A stretch of DNA of 64,000 nt from Hordeum vulgare subsp. vulgare (GCF_904849725.1 NC_058521.1:337574638-337638637), one strand, 5' to 3'. Positions 10,336-24,002 are shown, numbered from the stretch's first letter. The notes: generated from the letters alone by a model not told the origin. Translations and numbers: made by a program.

Positions 10336-13300
10336 ATGGGTGATCGTGCGTGGATGTACACTCATCACACTAATCAGAAAGATATGACCAAAGAATGGTT
10401 AACAAAAACCAAATGGTTTGTGAAAGCCACATTTTAAATGCCATATAAAAACCTGGTGCCCCTGTCGTGGGTGCGACAACTTTAAATAGATGACAGAGGA
10501 TGAAATGGGTAAACACCTCCACAAGAGGGGTTTTACATCTGATTATACGGTGTGGACATTTCATGGTGAGTCTGCCTAACGAACCAGAGCTGAGGTGGTT
10601 CGTCGTTGCACCGACGAGCATGCTATCGGGATTGAAGACATGGTGCAAGACTTTGATGATGCTCGGGATTTGGACGACGAGAGGGAGAAATCTACAAAGG
10701 CCTTCTATGAAATGTTGGAGTCTTCAAAACGTCCTCTCCACGAGCACACTAAGCATTGTCAGCTGGATTCCATCGCAAAAGTAATGGCTCTGAAGGCACA
10801 ATTCAACTTGGGAAGAGAATGCTATGACACGATGATGACACTATTTGGATGCTTTCTGCACATAGGTCATGTTATGGATGCAAAATAGTCGGATAAAATA
10901 CTCCATGTACTTAAGATGCCCTATGAGAAGATACATGCCTGTGAGAAAGGATGTGCCTTATTTAGGCTTGAGTATGCGGATTGAACTATTGTCCCATTTG
11001 CAAGTCTTCCAGGTATGTTGTGGTAGACAACGGTATGGGTGAGAAGAGATAGACCAAAATCCCCGTTAATGTTCTTGGTGTATGCCAACCGTACCAAGAC
11101 TTCAACGCCTTTTCATGGTTGAAGAGATGGCGAGACATACGACATGGCAGAAATTGGATAAAAGAATCAAACTAGACGTAGATGGGAATAAGATGTTGGT
11201 ACACACATCAGATGCTTTTGCGTAGAAGCACTTCGCTGCATTACATCCTGATAAAGCTGCAGATCCAAGGCATCCTTGACTTTGCGTCACCAAGGATGGG
11301 TTCAATCCATTTGGTATGACGACAACCCAATACAGTAGTTGGCATGTATTTGTCATTCCATAGCATCTCCCCCCCAAACAGATTATGCAAAGAAAGAACA
11401 TATTCCTCACGTTGATAATTCTAGGGCCCAAGTATTTGGGGAATACTAGGAATGTGTACATGTAGCCTCTTAAGGATGAATTGCAAGAAGCTTGGGATAA
11501 TGGGTACAAGACATACTACACCGCTAGAAAAGAGAATCAAAATGCATGTGTGGTACATGTACTCGATGCATGACTTGCCGTTGTATGAGCTATTCTCTGG
11601 CTAGTATATGCATGGAAGGTTCACGTGCCCCACATGCAAGGCAGCTCTTCATTTTCATTGGTTGCAGGCTAGTCCGAAGTATTGTTGCCTCGACTTGCAT
11701 AGACAGTTCCTAGATCCTCGCCATGAGTTAAGACTAGACAAGAAGTACGTTATCAAAAGTACAATTATCAAAAAATCAGCACCACATGCGTTCACAAGCC
11801 AACAGATCCTTGACCAGTTAAACACTCTTGATCCTGATCTACAGCGTCCAGGGTATTTCGAGGGGTATAATTTGGAACACGCCTGGACTCACAAGACATG
11901 CTTGTGGGATCTACCTTACTTCAGAGACCTCCTTCTTCCACACAACATCGACATGATGCACATAGAGGACATTTTTGGTACAATTTTAGGCATAAAGGGG
12001 AAGTCAAAGGATAATCCTAAGGGTAGAGTTGATCAGCAGACTCTATGTGATAGATGGTTACAAAACATGCGACAATCAAAAGGAAAGAGGAACTAGTCGA
12101 AGCCATAGGCCTGGTTAAATCTAGAAAGGGGAGCTACGAGGTAAATTATTTTGTGGGTTAAAATGTAGTTGGTGTCCGATGGGTATGCAGAGAATCTAAA
12201 GAGGGGAGACAGTCTTGAAAAATTGAAAATTTTGGTCTGAAGAGTGATGATTGGCACATATGGCTTGAGCGGATAATGCCGTTGAAGTTGTGTGGCTTTA
12301 TTCCTGAGGATGAATGGCTAGTTCTGGCAAAGTTGAGCTATTTCTTCCGTGTTCTTTGTGTGAAATAACTATCACCTGGTGTGGTAGATGACATGGAGGA
12401 GTTAGAACCAGAGTTAATATGCAAGTTAGAGAAGATCTTTCCACCAGGCTTCTTTAATCCAATGCAGCATTTGATTTTACATCTCACGACCGAGGGAAGA
12501 TTGGGAGGTATGTGCAAAATCATTGGTGCTTTGAAACTCACATAATGTAGAAGACGCTTGGAGAAAAATGTTAAATTAAATGTAGAATTGAAGCATTGAT
12601 GGCTGAGGCATTCATTACACAGGAGGTGGCAAAGTTCATGACAAAACACTACGAAGCGAGAAATCGTCATTTGCATAATCTGAAATCTTGGTACAATGCT
12701 GGCGACCCTAAAAAAGGTGGATCCAACCTCATCCTATTCAAAGGGAAGCTCACACCAACCGGTGCCCTGAAACCAATAGTGTTTGATGTGGAAAAATGGT
12801 AGACCATTTTGTTGTATATCTTCAACAACCTGACAAAAGTGTGGCGGTACATTGAGTATGTTGTTGGTACATTTTTCCGTAACTTCTAATTCCTTTGAAT
12901 TACTCTTATTCCCGGATATTTGATATAGTCCATATGTCACCAAACTCTCACATGAAGCGGTGATCCAAAAGGATATCGTCGAACAGTATGAGCTTCTGGA
13001 TAAGCGTGGAGGCGGCTATCCCGGTTTCATCTCTTGGTTCAAATAAATAGTAATTATCATTAATGCATCATTTCATTTGTTGGTCTAATTTGCGGCTAAT
13101 GTAACAATCCTTTCATACTAAACTTGTAGGCTAATTCAGAGTCTATGGACGCCCAATTGAGACAAGCTACTAATGGTTTTGACTATAAGGTTCGTTCATT
13201 TGAGAAATACAACATCAATGGGCATCACTTTCATACCTTTGGCACAGAGATATCTATGGATGACCGAAAATCTACAAATTGCAGTGTCTCTGCTATCGGC

Positions 13301-13928
13301 GAAGGAGGTACCCAGTATTATGGAAGAGTTGAAGAAATTTATGAACTTCAATTGTATGGTGAAAACCCACCGAACGTTGTAGTCTTCAAATGTTATTGGT
13401 TCCAGCCAAAGGAGACTACAAGGACTCGTGAACATATAGGGCTAGTCGAAATTGAACAAAGCACCCATTTAGATTCTCCCTATGTCTATATCACGGCTCA
13501 ACGGGCGACCCAAGTTTTCAATGTACCGTGGGCCTGCCAAACTAATAAGAATCTGAATGATTGGGATGTTGTTTATGAAGTGCCGCCACGTGCTAGACAA
13601 ACTCACCACAATGAAGAGGATTATGAACCTCACATTAACCTAGACACATATGAAGGAGAATTCTTCCAAGAAACACGTCTTTCCAAGAAACATATCGAGA
13701 ACCGCTCTACTTCCCCAGAGCACGAAAGTAGAAAGTGATACTGAATTCGACTTCACCCCAAAGACGGAACTAGAAGAGGTTATTGTTGCGAATGACGTGT
13801 CAATGCCTGACCGATTACAAAAAGGCCTTCTACATGTTGATGCGCATGAACCCGATGAGCAGGTCATTCATGACGACATGCGTGATACTGATGATGATGT
13901 TGCATTTATTGATCCTGAGCATATATAG
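10336..13928 (+). pseudogene. TNP2-type transposase pseudogene of CACTA-1
   Basis: The TNP2 (TnpD) transposase of CACTA elements cuts and joins the element ends. The reading frame starts at ATG 10336 (MGDRAWMYT...), aligned with the start of the CACTA-2 copy. Surviving pieces are the association-domain remnant near 10500-10890, the second part of the catalytic region at 11608-12096, the DUF4218-like region at 12596-12802, and the DUF4216-like exon at 13145-13738. The last contains YYGRVEEIYEL...VFKCYWF and is the best preserved part. An acidic tail ends at 13928. Many stops (for example within the first 40 codons, and at 12361-12370) and frameshifts (for example near 13700) break it. Compared with CACTA-2 it retains a ~115-bp stretch (about 13525-13638) that CACTA-2 has lost. 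Confidence 0.88.
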
Positions 13929-14056
13929 ATGATCCAGACTATTATTAGTTCATATGCATCACAACTTAAATTATGTACATATTATTATTCATATCAGTTA
14001 TTAATTTTTTATTGTCTACTAATTCTTTTACTCTTAGTCATGGCAGATGTTGAAAT

Positions 14057-16606
14057 ATGATGGGCGCGGGTCGAGAGCACTCGTCAGCGGCTCGCGGGAG
14101 GAGTACTTCCATTCCACCCCTGCCTCTCCGGAGAGCGTTGATCAACAGTATTGGGGCACCCGTGGGGGCTTCTTTGTTGGCGTCATTGCCCACCGAGAGA
14201 GGAGGTCTAGGAGGGAAGAAGTAGATAGGTACAAGACGTGGCCGCGGGAGAGGTAGGTGGACTGCTGTGCCTTCCTCTCAGCCACCCCCAGCTCATTCAC
14301 CCGATCATAGAACTACTAGGGTCGACCCGTTTGAGATAAATGCTATGGGGACTCCGAACCACGAGCCTGTGGTCAACGTGCCTTCGGACCACGAGACTCC
14401 AGTCCGAGAGGCTTCGACCCATGAGACTCCGGTCCTAGGGGCAACGTCCCTAGAGATTCTGGTCCCAAAGGTTTTGGCCCACGAGATTCGGGATCCAGGG
14501 GCGACGTCCAAGGTGACGCCTAAATGGGGTACCTGGCCAGATCTGACCGAGGGGGCGGGTGGAGATGCTGATGGTGGTGGGGATGAGTCTACTGATAGTG
14601 ATGGCGAGGTGGTTGAGGGGGTCCCAGTGTACCAGCATGGTGGTACATGGCTGCCCCCCCCCCCGTGCCAACGGCCCACGAGCAGAGGACGGTGATTAGG
14701 CTTGATGGGGAGAAGTAAGTGCATTTACTCTTTTTGTACCTTTTGCCTTCACGTTTCTTCAAATATCTAATGTGTTGACATTGTCACACTGCAGGGGTTG
14801 GCATCACCCCCGTGGAGTCGGCAAGCCGAACACCGTCCTTGGTGTGCTTTGTCGACTAAATTTCCCGGGGTTTTTCACGTTACCCTGTGAGGGCCAGCTT
14901 CCTCAACTAGGATCGAGAGGGGAGCACTACATGGCTGCCTAGGCCCCGTCGGAGGACATGACTGATGTGTCTTGTGCCACACGAGGGCCGAGATGGTGAT
15001 CAACAACGTTTGGGTAAGTTATCCTTTACACAATCTAAAATTAATAATAGCTAGTTATTGTACTAATCAGTGTTTTCTCATTTGATTCCATGCCTTCTAC
15101 AGGTGTGAGGAGGGATACGAGGAGGAGGCGGCCAAGGTTATCGATACCGAGTGCAAAAGCTTATGATAGAGCTTATGCCACGAGGCTCGATCGCACGCTG
15201 TTGAAGACTACTACGCAACACGACCTATTAAGAAGGACAAGTCATTGTGCCACGGAAAGTTTGTGAGGAAGGATGAGTACATGAAGGTATTTACCTATTC
15301 TTATGGCCTTGAACTCAGTTTCTTTATTTTGATTCGTAGGCGTAGCGCTCAAATTTCTCTTTACTAACTTATAGGTACCCCCGAGATGTTGTACGGATAA
15401 GATGGACTGTTGGGAGGCGCTGGTGGATGAGTGGTGCACAAGACAATGGTGAGCCGTCCACAACAATGCAAAGGACCGGCTGCCCAAATGGTTAGTGTGC
15501 CACACCATCAACGAAGGACCAACTTATTTCAGTTCGGGTGGAACTGAGTATATTGTTTGCTTCATGATTCGTGCAATTCATTCTTCATGCTAGCTTGAGC
15601 CCTTTACTAATAATGTGTTCCTCTCTTTTAGGCGCACCATAATATCACACAGGTGCCAGAGGTGTACGACCTCTATGCCATGGCCCATACTGCCTCATAC
15701 AAGAAGGCCAAGGCATTCTCTAAGTCTGACCTCGATCATCCAGATAAGTTCACAAACATCTCCTCCCACCACAAGCTTGTGAGGTAGAACGAGGAGAAGA
15801 AGGCTAGGAAACGGGAGGACTTTAACCCGAGCCAGCAACCTTTAGATCCAGAGATGTGATGATATCTCGTGGCGGGAGGCCCCATGGCTCCATAGCCATT
15901 GGAGATGGGTTGATACATTGTCCTCTCATTCTCCCGGAAATCAAGGCGCGCTAGACGATCTCGTGTCCTGAGATAAGGACTTGTCCACGGCCAGACGATC
16001 TCGCCATCGAGATTAGTTATATGGACTCACATAACTTTCCTCCATTACAATGTGTGTGCGTGGACATGGATGCTTAGAATGCTAACGAGGAGTGGTATTG
16101 CAGGCTGCTCTTCAGAGAGAGAGAGAGAGAGAGAGAGCGACAACCCACGCGCTTCTACATGACATGGACCGGGTGGCGGCGGAGAAGTAACGGGCTACGG
16201 AGGATAAGACAGCTCGATTGTTGGAGGAGGAGAGGGCACAGACTGAGGCGGCTCACCGGGCCATGTACGAGCTCCTTGTGGTAAGTTTATTCTTCATATT
16301 AGCAAAATCATGCATGTAGTGTCCGTTTTATTGCTAACTAATATGACCGAATTGTCAAAACCAAATGTGCAGTCTATGTGCGAGAAGACCAGTCAAACCC
16401 CTCCGTCGATGTTAGTCATTTCTGCGGTTGGAACGGTAAGTTTCATTTGAATGGTCATTGGGTACTAGTTTTAACATTTGAGTGTCATCATGCTATCGAG
16501 ACATTGCAAATGATGTTTGGTGTAGAATAACTTCCAAGCTGCGTTGCACAACCCTTCTCGAGGGGAAACTGTCGCGTGCAACCATTATGCTTCACACCCG
16601 TGGTGA
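14057..16606 (+). pseudogene. TNPA-like accessory transposase pseudogene of CACTA-1
   Basis: This is the second CACTA gene, whose product in the family binds the subterminal repeats. I chose ATG 14057 because it aligns with the start in CACTA-2 (both continue to G-R-x-H-S). The region 14267-14695 encodes repeated H-E-T-P-V units (proline/glutamate-rich). The exon at about 15376-15540 holds the plant-transposase core (C-W-E-A-L-V-D-x-W-C) but has a TGA after it. Later exons include a coiled-coil piece before 16270. The last exon ends at TGA 16606. Introns are visible as GT...AG between these blocks. It is broken by stops and frameshifts. The function is inferred from position and similarity to the CACTA-2 copy. 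Confidence 0.75.
16104..16138 (+). repeat. (GA)n microsatellite
   Basis: About 16 GA dinucleotides interrupt the coiled-coil exon of the TNPA pseudogene. The CACTA-2 copy reads 'cagaaagaaagagagg' there, so the repeat expanded in this copy only. Confidence 0.85.
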
Positions 16607-16689
16607 CAATGACGGTAAGTTTTCTCTAGTGATCCACTTGACAAATGCATACTTAGCTCGATACATGCTAGTTAGACATATTATGCCAC

Positions 16690-16975
16690 ATACTTAGCTT
16701 ATTTTCCCCAAGAAAGACATACTTAGCTAATTATTCCCCAAAATGACATAATTAGTTTATTTAGTTCATTTATGACATAATTAGCTTAGTTAGGTCATAA
16801 ATGGCATAATAACCTTGGTTATCTCATAAATGTCATATACTTAGCTTGCTTTCCTCTAAAATGACATACTTATCTTAGTTAGGTCAAAAATGGCATGATA
16901 ACATTGGTTAGCTCATAAATGTCATATACTTAGGTTATTTTCCTCCCAAATGGCATAATAAATTAAAAATGTCAT
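16690..16975 (+). repeat. Degenerate minisatellite 'aaatgacataattagcttagttagctc'
   Basis: A unit of roughly 30-40 bp with 'gacata(c/a)ttagct' and 'ggcataataacctt' variants repeats about seven times after the TNPA gene. CACTA-2 carries the same unit at 63200-63330 and 63625-64000, so it is a family-specific 3' repeat of the element. Confidence 0.8.
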
Positions 16976-17335
16976 AAAAAGAAAAAAAAGAAATAATAGG
17001 GGAGTAAATAGAAGAAAAAGAAAGAATAAGAGAAGAAGAATGAGCTTCTTCTTACTTTCTTCTTATTATTTTCCGTCACTTTCTTCTTCTTTTTCTTCTT
17101 CTTTTTCTTCTAGTCTTCTTCTTCTTCTTCTTCTTCTTCTTCTAGTCTTCTTCTTTTTCTTCTAGTCTTCTTCTTCTGCTTATTATTATTATTATTCTTC
17201 TACTACTACTTCTTCTTCATCTTCTTGTCTTTCTGTTTCATCTTCTTCTTCTTCTAGTCTTCTTCTTGTTCTTCTTGTTCTTCTTCTTCTTCTAGTTTTC
17301 TTCTTCTTCTTCTTTTAACGTTCTTATTCTCATTT
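16976..17335. repeat. Purine tract facing a pyrimidine tract (imperfect inverted microsatellite)
   Basis: A GAA/AAG-rich arm (16978-17041) is followed after 'gagctt' by a long CTT-rich arm (to about 17330). The arms can pair as a hairpin. CACTA-2 has the same arrangement at 63345-63605. Confidence 0.8.
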
Positions 17336-17639
17336 TGCAGATTTGATTCTCTTAATGGAAGCTGGCATTGTTGGACTTCTAGTGTTTACCTTTTGTTTCG
17401 ATTTGTATTGATGAAAAATGTGAACCTATGTGTATATATAGATGAATAGTGTGAAAGTATATATGTACGTATTGGTATTTCTAGTAGCTTATTTGTTGTT
17501 TTGTTCAATATTTCACGATGATGTTCGATACATGGACTATGCTTCTTATATGATGTTTGAAACTACATATGTTGTTTTAAATTATATATATCATAGATGT
17601 ATTCTAAAAATGCAGGGAAATAAGTGAAAGCAAACAACA

Positions 17640-18195
17640 AAGTGGAAATACACGCATTTTGACATCTCCCAGCGGATGGTAAAGCCCTTTGCCATCTGCC
17701 AGCTGATGGCAAAGGTGACACGTGGTAGAAACCTATGCAACCTCGAAGCATCAGTTTACACCCATTTGGTCATTTTGCCATCAGCTGGCAAACAGCAAAG
17801 GCGAGGGCTGGCAGACTGCAAAGGACGGGGCCGACGGAGGCAGGGCCGCTGGTAGACGGCAAAAGCCAAGGATGGTAAATGACAAAGGCCAGGGATGGCA
17901 GAGAGCAAAGGCGGACATGTGCGAGCCGACGCAAAGGCTGTCGTTGGCCACCTAACGGGGCTGACAGTTGTGCTTTGCTGTCTAGCCCCTTTGCCGTCTA
18001 ATTGTCTAGGAAGACTGACGACAAAGATATTTGACGTTCGCTGCACCCTTGCAGATGGCAAAGAATTTCATTACTGTGACTTCGAGTGCCGAAAGTGGGG
18101 CTGTCAGCCAAAACACGACAAAGATCTTTGTAGTCCGTGACCTGGTCCTTTGCTGTGTGCTATGGAAGACTACAAAGAAGCTGATTCCTGTAGTG
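17640..18195 (+). repeat. 3' subterminal repeat region and right terminal repeat of CACTA-1
   Basis: Copies of 'ctttgccatctgccagctgatggcaaag' and partial forms recur in both orientations, ending in the right terminal inverted repeat at 18173-18195. In characterised CACTA elements such motifs are TNPA binding sites. No gene here. Confidence 0.8.
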
Positions 18196-18872
18196 ATTCC
18201 TACCATATGAATCTTGATTTCTAGCCCCCCAAGTTTATTTCCACCCAATCAATCTCTTCTACCCAAGCCAAATCTGTGAGCGAGTGATCGATTGTTGAGG
18301 AGACGATCTTTTGAAGCACAAGAGCAAGAAGTTCATCATACTACGACATCTATTACCTTTTGGAGAGGGTTTATCCTAGATTGGTTAGGTGTCGCTTGCG
18401 AGCCTCCAACTTCATGTGGAGTTGAACCAATAAGTTTGTAAGGGCAAGGAGATAGCCTACTTTGTGAAGATCTACAACAAGTGAGGCTAGTACTTCATGG
18501 ACATAAGCCATGATGAATAGACAAGGTTTCTTCTCCGTGGACCCTTCATGGGTTGAGCCCTCCGTGGACTCTTGCAGCCATTACCCTCCATGGGTTGAAA
18601 TGTCAATCAACGTGGAAGTATGATAGCGCCACCAATCAGAACCACGCCAAAAATATCCGTCTCAATCTTTGGATTTGATCTTCCTATCCCTACCGTCTAT
18701 TTACATGTGTATGTCTATACTTTCTACTGCTATACTGTTAGACTTTCATGTGTAGGGTCTGGTTGACTTGCTATAATTTCTAAACCTTACCCACAACTAA
18801 AATTGAGAAAATGATAAGTTTTTCTTTGGTCAAGTAGTCTAATCACCCCTAGACATACTTGCGAATCCTACA
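18196..18872 (+). mobile_element. LTR, right part, split by CACTA-1
   Basis: This continues the LTR from 2637 after the ATT duplication and runs to CTACA at 18872, immediately before the primer site. Total LTR length without the insertion would be about 0.98 kb. It carries no coding sequence. Confidence 0.75.
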
Positions 18873-18874
18873 AT

Positions 18875-18886
18875 TGGTATCAGAGC
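18875..18886 (+). promoter_or_regulatory. tRNA-Met-type primer binding site
   Basis: TGGTATCAGAGC lies two bases after the LTR end. It is complementary to the 3' end of initiator tRNA-Met, the primer of most copia and some other plant LTR elements. Only about 50 bp of internal sequence follow before another element begins, so the rest of this retrotransposon is missing or displaced. Confidence 0.8.
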
Positions 18887-20304
18887 TTTGGTCTCCATTG
18901 CATCATTTTCACAACCTAGGAGAGTAAGGTGTCTAGTGTCACACTCTGTTTTGTACCACTTTGCTATGATATGAGTTTATAAGAAATTGGACCAATTAAA
19001 ACTTTTTGTTTGCTTATGATGTTGAATTGATTGCTATTTGCTTGTTTGGGTCTTAAATCACAAAAATCCTTCTAGTCTCAAAACTCTTTCCTTCATCCAA
19101 AACCTTGCCCAATGACCGTACCATGTGTATAGGACCTGAACTACTTTTAGAAAATATTCATTTAGCCGAAAAGCATTTATTTAATTCAAGATTTGAAAAC
19201 CCCCTGAATTGAAGTTTGTACGACAAGTCCTCAAATTAGGGATTATGTTTTGTCCCAAATATTTTATTTGGATCCTATTATGAAAAAGACTTCCCAAAAC
19301 CACAAAAATATTATTCTAAAAGTTATGTTTCTATTGTATTTAAATACCTTTTTCTGAGACCAGAAATGGTCTTTTACAATGAAGAATTATTTTTACGCTT
19401 CAAAAATATTTGAGAAAATATAGGGAAACTCAATGGACATATAATTTTCATATATAAGAGTTTCAACACATGTTCATGTTCAAAACATTGGACAGAACCC
19501 TCCAAAACCTTTTGTACCCATTTCAAGTATTTGGAATAGTTCCATGAGAAATCTTTTCAAATAAATTGAGGAAAATTCTAGAAAGTCCCAGATGATATAT
19601 GCGATGAGCTTGCCAAATTTCACCTGAATCCTAATTGTTTAGATTCACCAAAACATTCCAAAACCCTCTCTGTCTAGAATCAATTTTGAGCAAGTCTACA
19701 TTGCCCAGTTTTCCCAATTGACCCCAAACTTTGTGGGCATTCTCTAATATCCAAATAATGTCATCCCACCAAGTGGTGCATTAGGAGGAATAATTTTGCC
19801 TGATTAGATCTAAATAAAACCGTTTTTGTTGATTTCTAGGGTTTACCAAGTCTACATTATCAACTTTCTCCAAATGATCCTGTTAAGTTTCAAAACAAAT
19901 GGAGCACCATAGCTAACCCAACTAGGGACCAAACACCTTTTGGTGGAATCCAGAGAGACCAATAATTGAGCCCCCAAGACTATTCTCCTTGGCCTAAAAA
20001 ATTTACCACAGCTCCACCAAGACCCACAACACCAACAGTAAGTTTCCCAACGCCCAGCTCCATAATTGCATTGGTGAAGACCCTCTTTCCTTCCCTCGAC
20101 AACCCCTTTCTCATTATTTTCTCTTCTCTCTCTCTCATTCATGACTGTTTCCAGCGCATACAAAGGTCATTCCTATTCTTTACTCCCCCTCTGGTAAAGT
20201 TGGACATGACTGACGGCTGCTAGAGCGCGTCAGTGGCACGTCCATGCCGGCCAAAAAGCCGTTGTAGAGCGCAAAGCCGCGCTCCAGAGGGTTGACATCA
20301 TACA

Positions 20305-22551
20305 CCCGGACACCTCAGGCCTCCCCCTCACGCAAGTAGAGGCACCTTGTCATCCACAACACGATGCACTGCCGCCCTCTCCTCTATCTCTCTCCCTCTA
20401 ACAGATCCCCATACGCGCGCCATTGCCTCCCCACTCGACCAACAAGTGACTTCGGACATGTGGGCACTAGAGCGCTTCCTTCGCCCCTTCTCTCCCTCTA
20501 TCTGGTCATGGACGTCACCCACAAACACCCCTGAGCAGGTCTGGCCCTCTCCCATGTCCCACAACTAAAGGTTGTAACCCCGTTGAAGCACCAGCCCACG
20601 ATGCACCGCTCCCCGCCTATAAGAGGCCACCCCGAGACCCTTTGTGCCATCTGGATCCTCTCTCTCCCTCCCAATTGTACGTCAATACCACCCATTCGAG
20701 CTCCCAATCCCGCTGCGATAACAGCCCGAGACCGATGCACCAGAAGATTCCCCTTTTATTTCGTTGCTGCCGTGTGATTAGATTGTTTGTCGCATTCATC
20801 ATGGCATCATTCGAATCATCCGCATTGCATCAACACTGCATTGTCACTTATTAGTTGCCGCTTCTCTTTGTTTTCGTCGTTGACCGTTTTGAGACCAACC
20901 ACACACGCACACGCCCGCATCATCGTTTAAATATTGGTTTTAAAGGTGTGTATGAAACATTCTCGGATTGGGTTGAAACTTGGCGTGTAGTCTTATTTTA
21001 ATGTAGGTAGGCCACCTGCCAAATTTAATCGCAATCGGAGTTCGTCTGATACCCGAACGGTTAAACCTATAGCGGCACTACAACCGGTCAAATGTCGGAT
21101 GTTTTCGGTGTTTTAAAACATGATGACGATTTGTCCGTTTTCCCTCTCATCTCTGCCTAGGCCCTCTGCACGGTGCACCAACCTACACGCAGCCTAGTCC
21201 AAAAACCTCCTGGAACCTAAATCATATGGTCATGACAGTTGGGTCCGGGTCAACCTCCTTTTACTGCAAACCGTCATTTGTTTGTCCATTGGACCCTAAC
21301 CTATTTAACTGCGACCGTTTGATTACGATCGGAAGGTCCTGAGCTAGTTTCTTTTCCCTATATATTGACCACCATATACCAATTTCACATGAAACCCTAG
21401 GTCTTGCCCCATTCCTTGTTTTTTTCCTATGCGCCGGCACCCAGTCTTGGCTCTCCCCCGGTTACCTCGTCTCTCACGACCACGTCGGGACTTGCCCAGA
21501 AACCCACGGAGCCAACCTCCTCCTGATCCCCACCTAGTTCCCCTCCTCAATATGAGAACCCGAGCGCCCGCAACAGATCGAGGGGAGGCCTCGTTCCCAT
21601 CGCGCGATGCACCCCGCCGCATCCAGCACGCCAGCGACTAGAGCCGCATCGCCCCGTGGCCACCATAGTGGTCACCCCTAGCACTGCCAGCCTCTGCCCC
21701 GTCTCTTTGCGCGATCTCTCTCGAGGAGCCGTTGTTCCATCGCCGCCTCGCGAGCTAGCCAGTCTGTGTCCGCCAGTTCGTGCCGAACCGGCGAGATGGC
21801 CAGGAGCACGATTCGGCATTGACCAGCAGCGCCGCCGCTGGCCATGTTCCCGAGCCGCCTCCTCGCAACTGACAGCGATATGCCGTCGATGCCCCGCTAT
21901 TGGCCTCGTGGCCTCGTCCCCAATCTCTCGTAGCCGCCTATCGAGGGGAGACTAAGGCCCCACAGCCCCAGCATCATCATCCCTCTGCTCGTCGTCGAGC
22001 CACCTCCACCAAGTGCATCTGCCCTCTCCTCGACACGCTCGGGCAGCGCCCCTAGCGAAGTTGACTCAGGCATGTCCTTTGGCTGCTACACAATTTGTTG
22101 TTCTTTCGGTCTTCGTCATTGCCAGCACCTGTTGCACAATCCACCACCTGACCGACCCCTTGTGCTTCTTTTTGTTGCACGGTTGTCCCGAGGAGTATGT
22201 CGATGACCAACGTCCAGACGACCATGTTTGTTGGATGCAAGACCCAAGACCACGTGTTCCACTACTGTCGCCGTGTACGACTACTTCCAAGATGATCCAT
22301 TTACATCTGCACCGCAACGACTCGATCCGCTCTGAAATGCACGCATCAAAGTTATAACCGGTTAGACGATGCCCGTGGACCGAGTGCATTTGATGTATGA
22401 GATGAACCGTATGCTTGCGCCACATATGATTGCTCGTTGCACGTTGTTCCTCTTTTTTCGTGCCCCCGACACATGGGAACCCAGTAACCGGGATCACCCC
22501 ATCATTCTTGGCAGGACACACAGATGCTCCCAATTCGTTGGCACCGGTATC
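20305..22551 (+). repeat. Tandem duplication unit A (about 2.33 kb with 35009-35085)
   Basis: The segment from 'ggcaccttgtcatccacaac' onward is repeated in the same order at 35086-37425. Unit A is interrupted close to its right end by the minus-strand retrotransposon; its last ~77 bp are at 35009-35085. A third, partial copy is at 53586-55279. Confidence 0.85.
20618..20625 (+). promoter_or_regulatory. TATA box of the large-LTR element
   Basis: TATAAGAG is followed by a GC-rich leader. The copy in the second duplication unit (35393) reads CATAAGAG, so only unit A keeps the box. Confidence 0.4.
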
Positions 22552-24002
22552 TAGTGACGACCTGATGGATATACTTCTCGCCCCTCGTTGGTTACCCCAA
22601 GTGGAAGGTGGAGATGTAGTCAGCAGGAGATTTTCCTTACACGGGGACTGTAAGGTTTATCGAACCAGGAGGACTCCGAAGATCAACAAGTATGTGTCTG
22701 CTGCTCTGGCGCTAGCAGAAGACGTGGACCTGCACACACAACAAATAACTTTGCTCCCAACGAGTACAGAGAGGTTGTCAATCTCTCTGGCCTTGTAGTT
22801 TGCAAAGGATCAAAACACAAGCGGGAATAGTGATAGTGATTGCAACGGAGAAGTAAATAAAAACAGTATATGGTGGAGGTGTAAGCAATGGTGCTGATAT
22901 GGACTCGAGTCACATGATGTTCACTAGTGATGTATCTCTCCGAAAAGACGATAAACAACAATGCATGGGTAAACAAATTATAGCTGGGCAATTGACTATA
23001 AACGAACTGCGATGCTAATTATCCTACTTGAAAGTTAGAGGCTCAATAGTAATGGCAGTACGCCAAGACAAGTAGACCGTTTATTCATCAACATCTACTT
23101 ACTAATAATCCACCTTGATATATCTATCCAGAACATCTCGCTGGTATTAAATTGCGAGCCCCAACCAAAGTGTAAACTCAAAGCAACGGACAACAACATT
23201 AACAAACTTTGCGTATGGTAAACAATCCTTGCAAGCGCGGTCACAAGCACCGTTGTTTTCTCCCTGGTGGCAACAACACGTCCCCTAGTCTCATGTTTCT
23301 GTCACTCAAGCTAGACACACTACAAGAAGTTCGTGCAATCATGACGCTCCATTTTGGTCACTGGAAGGTCACTGTTATTGTTTTATGACCATGTTATGAC
23401 CAAATATAGGAGGTCAACAGTTGGCCGTCAAGAATGTAGAAACTTGACCTTTATAATATTTTGGTCATTAGATCTACGACGAAAATGCTTTGGTCGTTAA
23501 ATGTATGACCAAAATTTTGGTCATGGCCATGTGGCTAAACCACGTAGGATCTTAAATTCTAGGTGACGTGGCACAGTTGAACCACATAGGATCTGACATG
23601 GCATGCTGAGGTGTCGCTTGTGGTGACATGTAATCTGACATGGCATGGACATTCCTTGATCAATTCTACATGGGCCAGGCCTAATATTTTGGCCCATTAA
23701 TTTTTATGGCCATATTCATTTTGACCTAGTTATAAGGTTCAACCCCATTTATTTTTACACCCATTATCTGTTCAACGCATTTATTTGGTCAAATAGTGTC
23801 CATAATCTATTCAGGCCAATAATTTGGTTTACATAGTCTAATTGAATGAGTTCTTGTCCTTATTTTGCAAGGTTTGAGTGCATAAAAGCATGTTCAGTTA
23901 AAACCAATTATTTACACACAAAACTGAAATAATTTACAATTGTATCGTATCACAGAAAATACAATAACATCGTCCCTCAACTACGGGCTTGATGACTTGG
24001 TC

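Larger units (their letters stand above)
2638..18195 (+). mobile_element. CACTA-1: full-length CACTA (En/Spm) DNA transposon with terminal inverted repeats
   Basis: The ends are 23-bp terminal inverted repeats at 2638-2660 and 18173-18195. Both begin CACTA(C) and match at 21 of 23 positions. The element is flanked by the 3-bp duplication ATT (2635-2637 and 18196-18198), which is diagnostic of the CACTA superfamily. Many short motifs of the type 'tttgccatctgc' or 'gacggcaaag' in both orientations fill the ends; in this superfamily such subterminal repeats bind the TNPA protein. Inside, in plus orientation, are decayed TNP2 (10336-13928) and TNPA (14057-16606) genes, as in CACTA-2. The 15.6-kb length includes an LTR-like block at about 5076-9235. 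With both ORFs broken it is probably non-autonomous. Confidence 0.93.
18937..22551 (+). mobile_element. Large-LTR non-coding retroelement, first segment
   Basis: From about 18937 (TGTCACACTC, a possible LTR start) the sequence is an AT-rich stretch to 20220, then GC-rich to 22551. There is a TATAAGAG box at 20618 and a leader rich in 'cgatccgagatcc' and 'gccgcatcgccc' words. It continues across the nested insertion at 35004, where 'ggcaccggtatc' joins 'tcaccgag'. No credible gene is visible; open frames in the GC-rich part overlap in many phases and are not conserved between the three copies in this window. It resembles the large-LTR (LARD-type) elements of Triticeae; family not asserted. Confidence 0.65.
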